Of a DNA stretch of 64,000 nucleotides, positions 9,753 through 19,072 are shown in pieces (the first letter of the stretch is position 1; each line of letters starts with the position of its first letter). A program made the position numbers and the translations under genes. The DNA comes from Brevibacterium siliguriense (GTDB lineage Bacteria; Actinomycetota; Actinomycetes; Actinomycetales; Brevibacteriaceae). A model generated the notes under the pieces. That model was not told where the DNA came from. It saw only the letters and a program-made list of their open reading frames with translations, and searched no databases. The stretch is from positions 1 to 64,000 of the forward strand of contig NZ_LT629766.1 of the NCBI RefSeq assembly GCF_900105315.1, given 5' to 3'.

Positions 9753-12382
9753 AGGACGCCGATATCAAGAAGCGGCAGGCCTCTCTTGACACCCGAATCA
9801 GGGAGCTGAAGGCAACCCGCGCTCGTCAGAAGTCACTCGAGGTACACACGCAGTCTGACTATTTCATCGACGGTCTGTTCGGACGGCACCCCTACATCGA
9901 TCTGGCTGATTCGCGTGAGGAGTACCTCGAGCGCCATCGCTCCTTCGCCGCCCCAGTCGAAACCAAGATCTCGGCCCTCGTCGAAAAAGCTCAGCAGCTG
10001 CCGAGAACTTCGGGGCAGCATTGGGATCCTCGACGGAAGCTGCGCATCGGCATCATCGCCGACCGGTTCCTCTTCGACTCGCTCAAGGACGCGGCTCATG
10101 TGGTGCCGATCAGTCCTGAGACCTATGAGCAGGACATGGCGGACACCGACCTGCTGCTCATCACCTCTGCCTGGCGCGGCCTCGACGACGAATGGTTCAA
10201 CATCGCACTGTCCGGTTCGCCGGCACGCCAGGTTCTCGAGTCGCAGGTCGTTCCATTCGCCCGTGAGAACGAGATTCCGATCGCCTTCTATTCGAAGGAG
10301 GATCCTCCGAACTACGAACAGTTCGCTCCCCTTGCGAAGTTCGCCGACCACGTGTTCACCAGCGCTGTCGAATGCGTGCCCCGATACCGCGAGTACCTCC
10401 ACCACCAAGTGCCGGTGACTGTGCTGCCTTTCGCAGTTAACTTCGTCCATCACCATCCCCTCGGTAGCATGCGCCACTCCGGCCGCGAGTTCGTCTTCGC
10501 CGGATCCTGGTTCGAGCACAAGTACCCGGAGCGGAAGTCGTCTGCCCAAAGGATCTTCGACGGTCTGCTATCGGCCGGAGCTGATCTCACGATCGTCGAC
10601 CGCAACCTCGAACTAGACACGGAGAAGTTCGCGAAGGCTGAACGCTATCTCTTCCCTGAGCGGTACCTGCCGCATCTGCACAGGCCGATCGATCACGAGA
10701 CCCTGCTCGACCTGCAGCGTCTCCTTCCTGTGGGCATCAACCTCAACTCGGTCGTGAACTCCCAATCGATGTATGCCAACCGGATCATCGAGCTGCAGGC
10801 CATGGGCACGTTCATCGTCTCGAACTACAACGCGGGAGTGAACTCCCTCTATCCGCAGGTGTGTATGCCCGACTCCTCTCTCGACATGAAGCAGACGTAC
10901 CGTGCTCTGACACAGAGAAGCATCCGGCAGGCACAGGTGGCGGGAATCCGCGCCGCTTTCACCGCCAACACCGCATTCGACCGCATCGACACGATCGCCG
11001 AGGAGATGGGGCTGGATTCCGGTTCACCCGATCACACGGTCTACATCACCGGACTGGCCGAATCCGACTTCGAAGACTTCCGCCGGATACAGTCTTATGC
11101 GGGTCCGATGGCGGCTCTTCCAAACGGCTCAGACCGTGTCGCCGGAGCCGACGGCGACGTCGTCATCAACCTGACCGGGCATTCCGATTTCGGTCATCAC
11201 CTCGTTCAGGACGCGGTTAACGCCTTCCGCTTCACCGACGTCGATGAGGTTCGGATCCTGCCCATCGATACCGCTGAGCCTCTCTACGAATTCGTCGGTC
11301 CGGTCGACTCCGACCAACAGATCACTGCTACGTGGTGCCCCGTCGGCAGCCACCTCGGTGACGGTGTCGGGCCCGAGCGGACAACGCTGGCGATCGCCTC
11401 GGATCTCGTCCTCGAGCGAGCCGAGACGATCGACGTCACGGTCGAGCCCGAGATCAGCGTCATCGTGCCCGTGTACAACAACGGCCCTCACCTGAAGTTC
11501 AAGTGCTTCGAGTCCCTGCGCCGGTCCTCGATCTTCGACCGCTGCGAAATCCTCCTCGTCGACGACGGATCCACGGACATCGAAACACCTGCGATCCTCG
11601 ACGAACTCGACCGTGCCTACCCGAACGTTCGAGTCCACCGGTTCCCGGCCGGTGGTTCAGGAAGCGCCTCACGTCCACGCAACAAGGGGCTCGAACTCAC
11701 CCGCGCCCCGTACGTGACCTACCTTGATCCGGACAACGAGCAGACGAACGACGGTTTTGCGCTGCTGCTCGAGATGGTCGAAGAGCACGGATACGACTTC
11801 GCCATCGGCAATATGATGCGGTTCAAGCACAACCGGATCATGATCAAGAACGCGGGCATCCTGCGACCGGTCGTCGGCGACGACGGCGTGCTCGAAGACA
11901 ATGCGCTCTCGCGTGTGAACTTCCAACCGATGAGCATCCAGGCACTCGTGGCTGACACGCAGTGGTTGAAGGGGCTCGGCATCTACCAGCCGATCGGCGC
12001 TGTCGGACAGGACTCGTACTTCTTCCAGCAGATGCTCTTCCACGCCAATCGGATCGGGCTGACGCCCACACCGATCCACACCTATTACGCGGCGGTGACG
12101 AACTCGACGGTCAACGCAATCAATCCCCATTTCTACGAGAAGTACCTCCCTTTGGAGGAGGACCGGTCTGCGTGGCTGCGCGAGGTCGGGCTGCTCGAGG
12201 ACTACAACGCGAAGCGGCTCGAACAGTTCGTCAAGGGATGGTTCGTCCAAAAGCTCGCCTTCGCCGCCGAGGAGGACAAGGACGAGTGCATGAACCTCAT
12301 CCGTCGTCTCACTCACTTCTACGGCAAGACAACGTGGAAGGACTCAGAACTCGCCGAGCTCCACTCTGTGCCGCATGTCTGA
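9749..12382 (+). CDS. Large bifunctional glycosyltransferase: CgeB-like GT-B domain plus GT2 domain
   Basis: 877 residues. A short charged N-terminal helix is followed by a CgeB-like GT-B part (LRIGIIADRFLFDSL, LLITSAWRGLDDEWFN, PIAFYSKEDPPNYEQFAPLA, FVFAGSWFEHKYPERK, ANRIIELQAMGTFIVSNY). A linker leads to a classical GT2 domain near residue 570: PEISVIVPVYNNGPHLKFKC, CEILLVDDGSTD, and SRPRNKGLELTRAPYVTYLD. The order KEDPPxxEQFAPLA / FAGxWFxHKYPER closely matches the protein at 7306, so the two arose by duplication. It is cytoplasmic by prediction. Position between the coiled-coil protein and an alpha/beta-hydrolase in an overlapping chain suggests that all act on the same polymer. Confidence 0.82.
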   Translation: MKDADIKKRQASLDTRIRELKATRARQKSLEVHTQSDYFIDGLFGRHPYIDLADSREEYLERHRSFAAPVETKISALVEKAQQLPRTSGQHWDPRRKLRIGIIADRFLFDSLKDAAHVVPISPETYEQDMADTDLLLITSAWRGLDDEWFNIALSGSPARQVLESQVVPFARENEIPIAFYSKEDPPNYEQFAPLAKFADHVFTSAVECVPRYREYLHHQVPVTVLPFAVNFVHHHPLGSMRHSGREFVFAGSWFEHKYPERKSSAQRIFDGLLSAGADLTIVDRNLELDTEKFAKAERYLFPERYLPHLHRPIDHETLLDLQRLLPVGINLNSVVNSQSMYANRIIELQAMGTFIVSNYNAGVNSLYPQVCMPDSSLDMKQTYRALTQRSIRQAQVAGIRAAFTANTAFDRIDTIAEEMGLDSGSPDHTVYITGLAESDFEDFRRIQSYAGPMAALPNGSDRVAGADGDVVINLTGHSDFGHHLVQDAVNAFRFTDVDEVRILPIDTAEPLYEFVGPVDSDQQITATWCPVGSHLGDGVGPERTTLAIASDLVLERAETIDVTVEPEISVIVPVYNNGPHLKFKCFESLRRSSIFDRCEILLVDDGSTDIETPAILDELDRAYPNVRVHRFPAGGSGSASRPRNKGLELTRAPYVTYLDPDNEQTNDGFALLLEMVEEHGYDFAIGNMMRFKHNRIMIKNAGILRPVVGDDGVLEDNALSRVNFQPMSIQALVADTQWLKGLGIYQPIGAVGQDSYFFQQMLFHANRIGLTPTPIHTYYAAVTNSTVNAINPHFYEKYLPLEEDRSAWLREVGLLEDYNAKRLEQFVKGWFVQKLAFAAEEDKDECMNLIRRLTHFYGKTTWKDSELAELHSVPHV

Positions 12383-12389
12383 GGCTTCG

Positions 12390-13235
12390 ATGACCGAAGA
12401 GCCTCCGTTCGACCAGTTGGGCACACTGCTGCCCGGAGACTGCATCGTACGGCGGCCCGGCACCTTCCAACGATTCGACTTCCACGTCGGTACGGTCACC
12501 GTGCCGGCTCTGCTGTGGTGCCGGCCGGAACAGACAGGTCGACTGCTCATCGCCTTCAATGGGGCCGTCCGGCGCACACCGGAGAAGGATCCGCAGGAGA
12601 TCTTCCAACGCCGGACATGGGTCGACGACATCGAAGCGGATATTCTCTTCCTCTCGGACCCGACCCTGCGTTCCGACAATCGGATCAGCATCGGTTGGGG
12701 ACAAGGAACGCAGGGCCGCTATGCCAACCCCGCAATGGCACAGACCGCCCGCTTCACAGCAGAGTGCCTCGACATTCCCGCGGGCGCGCGGCTCTACTTC
12801 GGCACCAGCGCAGGAGGCTTCCAAGCCCTTCAAGCCGCCGCCCGAGACGAGGGCAGCCGTGCGCTGGTGAACAATCCGCAGATCGACTGGACGAAATACA
12901 TGCCGACCTTCGTCGACACCATCGCTGGGTACTCCTACGAGGACCAACCGACCGAGGACATCGCCATCGATCACCCTGACAGGACCTCGGTCGCTCACGC
13001 GTTCGCCGCATTCGGTCATATTCCGCGCACACGTTGTCTCATCAACGCAGCCAGCAAGAATGACTCACTTGCCCAGCTGCCCGCCCTCGTCGCCGCTCTG
13101 CCGGCGCAGTCAGGCGAGCGCTCATGCTTCGATGTGTCGCTCTATTCCGACGTCCGGGGCGGGCACAACCCTCTGCCGAGGCCCGCCACCACCACGGCGA
13201 TCAACAGCATCCTCAGGGAAGCCATCAATGAGTGA
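12390..13235 (+). CDS. Alpha/beta-hydrolase fold protein of the glycopolymer cluster (paralogue 1)
   Basis: About 281 residues with a nucleophile elbow GTSAGGFQALQAA, an upstream strand LLIAFNGAV, an acidic region LFLSDPTL, and a C-terminal candidate catalytic histidine in RGGHNPLPRP. No signal peptide is present, so it is probably cytoplasmic. The start at 12390 has GAGG five bases upstream; an ATG at 12375, overlapping the previous gene by 8 bp, is an alternative. It is paralogous to the protein at 17099-17887, which has the same order of motifs. Similar hydrolases in glycan clusters (for example Asp2 of accessory Sec loci) act as O-acyltransferases; an acyl-transfer or esterase role on the polymer is inference by analogy. 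Confidence 0.65.
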   Translation: MTEEPPFDQLGTLLPGDCIVRRPGTFQRFDFHVGTVTVPALLWCRPEQTGRLLIAFNGAVRRTPEKDPQEIFQRRTWVDDIEADILFLSDPTLRSDNRISIGWGQGTQGRYANPAMAQTARFTAECLDIPAGARLYFGTSAGGFQALQAAARDEGSRALVNNPQIDWTKYMPTFVDTIAGYSYEDQPTEDIAIDHPDRTSVAHAFAAFGHIPRTRCLINAASKNDSLAQLPALVAALPAQSGERSCFDVSLYSDVRGGHNPLPRPATTTAINSILREAINE

Positions 13236-15738
13236 CACCATCGAGACCGACGCCACGTTCCCCGCCCTTTCTCCGGACCCTGAATCGATCGTCGCGGGAG
13301 TATCGGCCGCTGCCCGGGCCCTGGCCGACCATGCCGACGACATCGGGATGGCCGCGCGCCGGATCTGCGTCGAGCTCAAGGACCTCACGACCTCGGCGAC
13401 GGTCCGCCGAATTCTCTTCCATATCGCCGTTGCTGAGGGCTCGTCGTTGCGGTCACGCTTCGTCGCCGACCATCTCTCCACTCACGGTCACCCCCGTTTG
13501 GCACGTCTGTTGACCGACCATGCCATTGCCTCCGGAGCGAAACCCTGGCAGCGACGACGGCTGGAGCCCCTGCTGAATGAACTGCCCCACCAGGACTCCG
13601 GTGCGGGTGTCCGGGAGACATTCGACCTGACAGTCACTGCCGAAGGCGGTGTCTCACTCGCCGGTACTGGAGGCTCTTCGCCGATCGAGTTCGGTGGCGG
13701 CACCGAGACTCCATGGTTCCAGACGCTCATTCGACGACTCGACGACCGCCCAGACGGCATCCACCATGATGTTGTCCGCATCCGCACCCAGTCAACCGTG
13801 CGGGCGCAGGATGCGCTGGATTCTGTGCTCGAACGCCTGGCGATCCTGCCCGTCGTGTCTGCCGTCGTCACCGAATCCACGGATGCGGCACTGTCGATAT
13901 CCGAGCGGCTCGGAAGGCCACTGCTCGAACGGTCGCGAACACTTCTGCTCGCTCCGAACCGATCCGGTGAGAACGTGATCGTGTCGGTGCGCGGCTCCGA
14001 GCTGCTGGATGCAGGCCCGACCGCTGATCTCGTACTCCCCGGAGCCGAAGACGTCACAGCCCTGGCCGCTGCGCTCGGGCTGGAAGCCATCATCGGCTCA
14101 CCGGCAGTGAGCAAGCATGTGCGAGTCGTCGTTGATGCCTTCCGCGTGGAGTCGTTCCGGCTGCTGCCGTTGTCCTCGACGTACCGCGCTTTCACCAAGC
14201 TGCTGCGTTTTCGCGGAACCCGGGCCGAGACTGCTGCGGTGAGGAACGTCCTCACCGGCCACCTCTTGGCATCAGGCTTTTACGACGAAACCTTGGGCCT
14301 TGCCACAATCGCGCTGCCATCAGAGCGCGGGAAGGTCTTCAAGGCACGTCTCATCCGAGCTCTCTACGGAACCGGCCGCTTCAGCGAGATCGCCCTCGTC
14401 GCCGACCCTGCTGCCGCATCCGCCGCGGACAGGCCCATCATCCGGGAGGCGGCTGCGGCGTCTGAGATGTTGGACGAGCTGGCGGAAGCAGCCGATAGTT
14501 CGACGATTTCGTTCTCCCCGGTCGCAGGCAAGATACTCACCGTTCTTCATGCGAGTGCACCCGATCAGAGCGGCGGATATGCAGTTCGTGCCCACAACGT
14601 CCTCAAGACCATCGTTGCCAACGGCTATGAGCTCACCGCACTGACCCGGCCTGGTTTCCCCGAAGCTGCGAATCATTTGGAACCGGGGGCGACTGCCGAG
14701 GTGCTGCATGACGGAATCCGGTACCTGCGTCTGGGCAGCAATGCTGCACGCTTCGACGGGGAGTTCGCCTATATGCGTGAATCCGTTGATCACTATGCCG
14801 AGGTGATCCGCCGCGAGCGCCCCTCGGCGGTCCACGTGCGCTCGACCTATGTGTCGGCGCTGCCGGCACTCATTGCGGCCAAACGTTTCGGCCTCCCCGT
14901 CGTCTACGAGGTCTCGGGTATGTGGGAACTCGTCTACGAAGCAGAGAACACTGCCCGGATGGAAGGCCGTCGCGCACGCACCGTGGCCCTGGAGAACGCG
15001 GTGCTGGAGAACTGCGACTCCGTGGTCACGATCACCGAGGCGATGCGCGACATCATCTCTTCGCGGATTCGTTCGCGCAGCCCCATCGAGATCATGCCCA
15101 ACGCCGTCGACGCCGCGACCTTCGGGGCAGTCGACAAAGATCCCCGTGTGCTCTCTCGCTTCGGTTGGAGCACCGACCTTCCCATCATCGGATACATCGG
15201 CACCTTCGTCGGCTACGAAGGGCTCGACGTCCTGGTCCGCGCCATCGGCCTCGTGCGACGCAGCGGTATCCGAATAGGTGCCCTTCTCGTCGGCGATGGA
15301 GCCGAATCCGCTCGGGTACAGGCACTCGCCTCCGAACTCGGTCTCGACGAATCGACTATTGCGTTCACCGGACGTGTCCCGCATGACCAGGTCAAAGACC
15401 TCTACTCGGTCATCGACGTGTGTGCCTATCCTCGGCTGCTCACCCCGGCCACCCGGGCGGTTTCTCCGCTCAAGCCCTTCGAAGCAATGGCTGCGAAGAA
15501 ACCCGTCATCGTCTCCGACGTTCCGGCACTTGCTGAGATCGTCGGTCACGGACGGCGCGGCCTCGTCGTCCCCAGCGGACAGGCCGAAGCCCTCGCCGAG
15601 GCGGTCACCTCCGTCATAACCGACCCGGTGGCGACTGAGCACAGAGTCGAGGCCGCCGCCAGCTGGACGGAGACCCAACGCAGCTGGTCAGCCGTCGGCG
15701 CGGTCATGGGTTCGGTGCTGGATAGGCTGACATCATGA
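13228..15738 (+). CDS. GT4-family glycosyltransferase with long N-terminal domain
   Basis: 836 residues. The first 420 residues show no recognised domain; a helical, repeat-like part (for example STHGHPRLARLLTDHAIASG) may mediate protein contacts. The C-terminal half is a GT-B, GT4-type transferase: ILTVLHASAPDQSGGYAVRA, FGLPVVYEVSGMWELVYE, IIGYIGTFVGYEGLDVLVRA, GALLVGDGAES, and the donor-site helix VSPLKPFEAMAAKKPVIVSD. It is paralogous to the broken gene at 1047-2777. The ATG at 13228 overlaps the upstream stop at 13235; an upstream extension to 13060 lies inside the previous gene and is not likely. The stop at 15738 overlaps the next ATG as ATGA. Probably transfers a sugar to a lipid-linked or polymer acceptor in the cytoplasm. 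Confidence 0.82.
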   Translation: MSDTIETDATFPALSPDPESIVAGVSAAARALADHADDIGMAARRICVELKDLTTSATVRRILFHIAVAEGSSLRSRFVADHLSTHGHPRLARLLTDHAIASGAKPWQRRRLEPLLNELPHQDSGAGVRETFDLTVTAEGGVSLAGTGGSSPIEFGGGTETPWFQTLIRRLDDRPDGIHHDVVRIRTQSTVRAQDALDSVLERLAILPVVSAVVTESTDAALSISERLGRPLLERSRTLLLAPNRSGENVIVSVRGSELLDAGPTADLVLPGAEDVTALAAALGLEAIIGSPAVSKHVRVVVDAFRVESFRLLPLSSTYRAFTKLLRFRGTRAETAAVRNVLTGHLLASGFYDETLGLATIALPSERGKVFKARLIRALYGTGRFSEIALVADPAAASAADRPIIREAAAASEMLDELAEAADSSTISFSPVAGKILTVLHASAPDQSGGYAVRAHNVLKTIVANGYELTALTRPGFPEAANHLEPGATAEVLHDGIRYLRLGSNAARFDGEFAYMRESVDHYAEVIRRERPSAVHVRSTYVSALPALIAAKRFGLPVVYEVSGMWELVYEAENTARMEGRRARTVALENAVLENCDSVVTITEAMRDIISSRIRSRSPIEIMPNAVDAATFGAVDKDPRVLSRFGWSTDLPIIGYIGTFVGYEGLDVLVRAIGLVRRSGIRIGALLVGDGAESARVQALASELGLDESTIAFTGRVPHDQVKDLYSVIDVCAYPRLLTPATRAVSPLKPFEAMAAKKPVIVSDVPALAEIVGHGRRGLVVPSGQAEALAEAVTSVITDPVATEHRVEAAASWTETQRSWSAVGAVMGSVLDRLTS

Positions 15739-17102
15739 CTCGAACGATGCTGTTCTACGGGCACGTCGCCTCGAACTGGGGTGACCTGGCCATCAATGCA
15801 GGCGCGCTCGAGCTGATGCGCCACACCGGGGTCGACGTCGAGAACTCGACGGCCGTACTGCTCGCTCCCGCGGATCAGTACCGGCGGCAGTCGAGCTTCA
15901 CGCTCAAGGGCTTGGACCTGACGACTGTTCCGGCAGACGGAACTGAGCGAGGCGGCAGAGAGGAGATCGAGCTCCTCATCGACTACATCGCCCATCCTGA
16001 GCGTTTCGCGGAAGATACAGGAATGGGTGACGTCGATCTCGTCGTCCTCAACGCGGGCGAGCATCTCTTCGAATCGCCGACCAGCGAGAACCTCGTCGAC
16101 CTCGTATGGCGGATTCTCCCAGCCCTCGCAGCGCACACCATCGGCACACCCGTGGTGCTGCTCCCATCAACGGTCGGACCGTTCCGCACAAGGTTCGGCG
16201 CTCTGCTCGAAGATTTCATCCACAAGGGATTCAAAGCTGCTGCCTACCGCGACCTCGAATCGAAGCGGCTCGGATCATCGCACGACTCCTCGCAGTTTCC
16301 GGTCCTGCTCGATCCCGGATTCTTCGTCCCTGGTCTCCGCGAACGAGAGGCAGCAGACCGAGACGGATCTGTGCTGGGCATAGTGCTGAGACCCGAAGAC
16401 ATGGGGATCCGTTCGGGATCACGGCGATCGGCATTCGTGCAGAGCAAGTTCCGGGGGTCTCAGTTCCGCAGCTCGCAGGCGTTTCAGCTCTTCTCGTCGA
16501 TCGCCGAGGCGCATCTGGGCGATGGCGGTCGAGTGAAGATCATCGTGCAGACGCGTGCCGATCGTGAGATCTCAGCGACACTGGCCGACCACCTCGGCGA
16601 CTTTGCCGGGGCCGACCGGGTCGAACTCAGCGATCCCCAGGGGTTCAGGGCCTTCATCGACGAGCTCGGGCACGTCGGCGCCCTGGTCACTTCACGGTTC
16701 CATTCCGTGATCCTCGCATCGTCTCAGGCGGTTCCAAGCGTTGGTGTCTACTCGGAGACTCACGGGCACAAGATGCCTGGTCTCTTCGAACTGCTGAAGA
16801 TCCCGACCTGCGCCGTGCGTTTGGACGACCGCACAATCACCGCTGTCCGCGAGGATGTCGAAAACGCTCTGGGTGCAGCTCGGGATTCGATCGAGGAGAT
16901 CTACAACCGCATCAGGGCAAACCGCAGCGTGGCTCGCCGCTGGTTGTCCGAGGCCCTCGAATCCGACGGCACCTCGTCATCTGATCCGACGGCGCTGACG
17001 ATCGAAGCTTTGGCACTGCTCTACCGGGAAGGTCTGCGCCGGTCGGAGAAGGGCTCTCTGGCTCACGTGCTGCAGACTATCGAGAAGGAACTGAAGAAGT
17101 GA
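15735..17102 (+). CDS. Polysaccharide pyruvyl transferase family protein
   Basis: 455 residues with the family's N-terminal signature YGHVASNWGDLAINAGALEL, a central VLLPSTVGPFRTRFGALLED, and the conserved C-terminal LVTSRFHSVILASSQAVPSV followed by SETHGHKMPGL. Enzymes of this family (CsaB, PssM, WcaK relatives) transfer pyruvate from phosphoenolpyruvate onto a sugar as a ketal, giving a negatively charged polymer. In Gram-positive bacteria such modification can serve to anchor surface proteins. It overlaps both neighbours by 4 bp (ATGA in front, GTGA behind), so it is part of the transferase chain. The acceptor sugar cannot be read. Confidence 0.82.
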   Translation: MTRTMLFYGHVASNWGDLAINAGALELMRHTGVDVENSTAVLLAPADQYRRQSSFTLKGLDLTTVPADGTERGGREEIELLIDYIAHPERFAEDTGMGDVDLVVLNAGEHLFESPTSENLVDLVWRILPALAAHTIGTPVVLLPSTVGPFRTRFGALLEDFIHKGFKAAAYRDLESKRLGSSHDSSQFPVLLDPGFFVPGLREREAADRDGSVLGIVLRPEDMGIRSGSRRSAFVQSKFRGSQFRSSQAFQLFSSIAEAHLGDGGRVKIIVQTRADREISATLADHLGDFAGADRVELSDPQGFRAFIDELGHVGALVTSRFHSVILASSQAVPSVGVYSETHGHKMPGLFELLKIPTCAVRLDDRTITAVREDVENALGAARDSIEEIYNRIRANRSVARRWLSEALESDGTSSSDPTALTIEALALLYREGLRRSEKGSLAHVLQTIEKELKK

Positions 17103-17887
17103 TCGCACGGGCCGTCCCCGAAGAAGGCCACCACCACATCGAGTCACCGACGGCGTTCGGTGGTCCGCTGCCAGGACCTTCGACGACGTACACGGTGATG
17201 CTCGGCGACATTCCGGTCGACCTGCGCTACGACGACCGCGGCTCGGACACCACGATCGTCTTCTTCCACGCCGCCATCACCAAAGCGGTTCGCCGCTATC
17301 CTGTATTCTCCGGATCGACTTTCTCCGAAGACATCGATGCGAACCGACTGTTCATCAGCGATCCCTCGCTCTACGTCGATTCCCGGATCAGACTCGGCTG
17401 GTATGCCGGCAATGTCAGGCAGCCGAACCTGCAGGACGCTCTGACCGAGATCATTGCGAAGTTCGACGGACCGAACCGTCGGCTCATCTTCTTCGGAGCC
17501 TCCGGCGGCGGTTTCGCATCGTTGTACTTCTCCTCCCGGTTTCCCGGGTCCACCGCGATTCCGGTCAATCCTCAGACCGCAATAGGCGCGTACGTGCCGG
17601 TCATCGTCAACCGGTATCTCAACTATGCGTGGGGTGGATCTCCGATCACTGATCTGCCTGTATGCACCGATGTCATCGACGTCTACAGCCGCCCTGTCGA
17701 AAATTCAGTGCTTTACGTACAGAATTCAGGGGACGGCGATCATATGGATCATCACTATTCGCCGTTCATGGGCGCTCTGCCGGAGAGCCAACGGGTCGAG
17801 CCTGTCCTCATCGATGCGGGTGAGGGGCATGTGCCACCGAAACGCCCCGTGCTGACCCAGATCCTCAAGGACGTTGTCCGCACCTGA
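17099..17887 (+). CDS. Alpha/beta-hydrolase fold protein of the glycopolymer cluster (paralogue 2)
   Basis: 262 residues. Motifs run in the same order as in the protein at 12390: strand TIVFFHAAI, LFISDPSLYVDSRIRLGW, nucleophile elbow FFGASGGGFASLYFS, VNPQTAIGAY, and a C-terminal His in DAGEGHVPPKRPVL that fits the catalytic histidine. The GTG start overlaps the pyruvyltransferase stop (GTGA). The gene ends 21 bp before the convergent wecB stop. Two diverged copies in one transferase chain suggest two acyl donors or two acceptor positions, but no substrate can be named. Confidence 0.65.
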   Translation: MIARAVPEEGHHHIESPTAFGGPLPGPSTTYTVMLGDIPVDLRYDDRGSDTTIVFFHAAITKAVRRYPVFSGSTFSEDIDANRLFISDPSLYVDSRIRLGWYAGNVRQPNLQDALTEIIAKFDGPNRRLIFFGASGGGFASLYFSSRFPGSTAIPVNPQTAIGAYVPVIVNRYLNYAWGGSPITDLPVCTDVIDVYSRPVENSVLYVQNSGDGDHMDHHYSPFMGALPESQRVEPVLIDAGEGHVPPKRPVLTQILKDVVRT

Positions 17888-17908
17888 CTCGGGCGGGCCA
17901 CGTCTCGC

Positions 17909-19072
17909 TCAGTCGGCGAAGGCCACATCCGGAGCGAACTCCGCGATGCGATCGCCGACGCCGAGCAGCGATTCGATAGCCGCGACCGACCGAGCAGCCG
18001 CTCGTCCGTCACCGTAGGGATTGACGGCCTTGGCCATAGCTTCATAGGCGAGCGCATCATCGAAGAGTCGGGAGACTTCGGTGACGATCACCGTGGTGTC
18101 GGTGCCGACGAGTTTGACCGACCCTGCGGTGACAGCCTCGGGGCGTTCGGTGTTCTCACGCATGACGAGGACGGGCTTGCCGAGGCTGGGGGCTTCTTCC
18201 TGGATGCCGCCGGAATCAGTGAGGACGATGTCTGAGGCTGCCATCACCGTGGTGAACTCGCCGTAGGACAGCGGTTCGGTGACCAACACATTATCGAATT
18301 TGCCGACACGGGGAAGAACGGCTTCGCGCACGAGCGGGTTGCGATGGGCCGGGAGCAGGATGAGCAGTTCCGGTCGGGCGGCGGCCAGGTCCGCCAGGGC
18401 GTCTCCGATGTTCTCCATGGACGAGCCGAGGTTCTCCCGACGGTGGGTTGTCACGAGCAGCTTTGCACGGTCGGAGTCGACATAGTCGGCGACAACCGAG
18501 TCAGCCGGCGCCACGTTCATGTCAACAGCGATGTGGAGGGCGTCGATGACGGTGTTTCCGGTGACGACGACGTCGGCCGGATTGATGCTCTCGGCCAGCA
18601 GGTTGTCTCGTGACCGTGTGGTCGGGGCAAGGTGGAGTGCTGAGATCTGACTGGTCAGCTTCCGGTTGGCTTCCTCGGGGAACGGGCTGAGCAGGTTGCC
18701 CGAGCGCAGCCCGGCTTCGAGGTGGATGACCGGGATGCCGCGGTTGAAGGCGGCGATGGAGGCACCCATGACGGTGGTCGTATCGCCTTGGACGAGCACG
18801 GCGTCGGGAGCCTCATCTTCCAGGACGGTGTCGAGGTCCCCGATGACACGAGAGGCGATCCCGTTGAGGGTCTGTCCTTGGGACATGATGTTGAGGTCCA
18901 CGTCAGGGACGATTCCGAACAGATCATTGACCTGGTCGAGCATCTCACGATGCTGGGCGGTGACGACTGTGCGGGAGCGCAGGGTCGCACTCGATTCGAT
19001 CGCCCGGATGAGAGGGGCCACCTTGATGGCTTCCGGCCTGGTGCCGAAAACGGTGAGGACAGTGGGGGTCAC
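17909..19072 (-). CDS. wecB: UDP-N-acetylglucosamine 2-epimerase (non-hydrolysing)
   Basis: Interconverts UDP-GlcNAc and UDP-ManNAc in the cytoplasm. Motifs: TVFGTRPEAIKVAPLIRAIE at the N-terminus, VQGDTTTVMGA, VIHLEAGLRSGNLLSPFPEE, LLVTTHRRENLGSSMENIGD, and LTDSGGIQEEAPSLGKPVLV followed by RENTERPEA. The length (387 residues) is normal. I chose the GTG at 19072 because AGGAG lies seven bases upstream and the conserved strand starts at residue 4; a start at 19132 would add a non-conserved leader. Divergent from wecC, which uses its product. Confidence 0.93.
   Translation of the reverse strand: MTPTVLTVFGTRPEAIKVAPLIRAIESSATLRSRTVVTAQHREMLDQVNDLFGIVPDVDLNIMSQGQTLNGIASRVIGDLDTVLEDEAPDAVLVQGDTTTVMGASIAAFNRGIPVIHLEAGLRSGNLLSPFPEEANRKLTSQISALHLAPTTRSRDNLLAESINPADVVVTGNTVIDALHIAVDMNVAPADSVVADYVDSDRAKLLVTTHRRENLGSSMENIGDALADLAAARPELLILLPAHRNPLVREAVLPRVGKFDNVLVTEPLSYGEFTTVMAASDIVLTDSGGIQEEAPSLGKPVLVMRENTERPEAVTAGSVKLVGTDTTVIVTEVSRLFDDALAYEAMAKAVNPYGDGRAAARSVAAIESLLGVGDRIAEFAPDVAFAD

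Noticed and set aside
14320-15678. A 452-codon open frame on the minus strand
   Set aside because: Antisense to the GT4 domain of the gene at 13228; no motif and no RBS.
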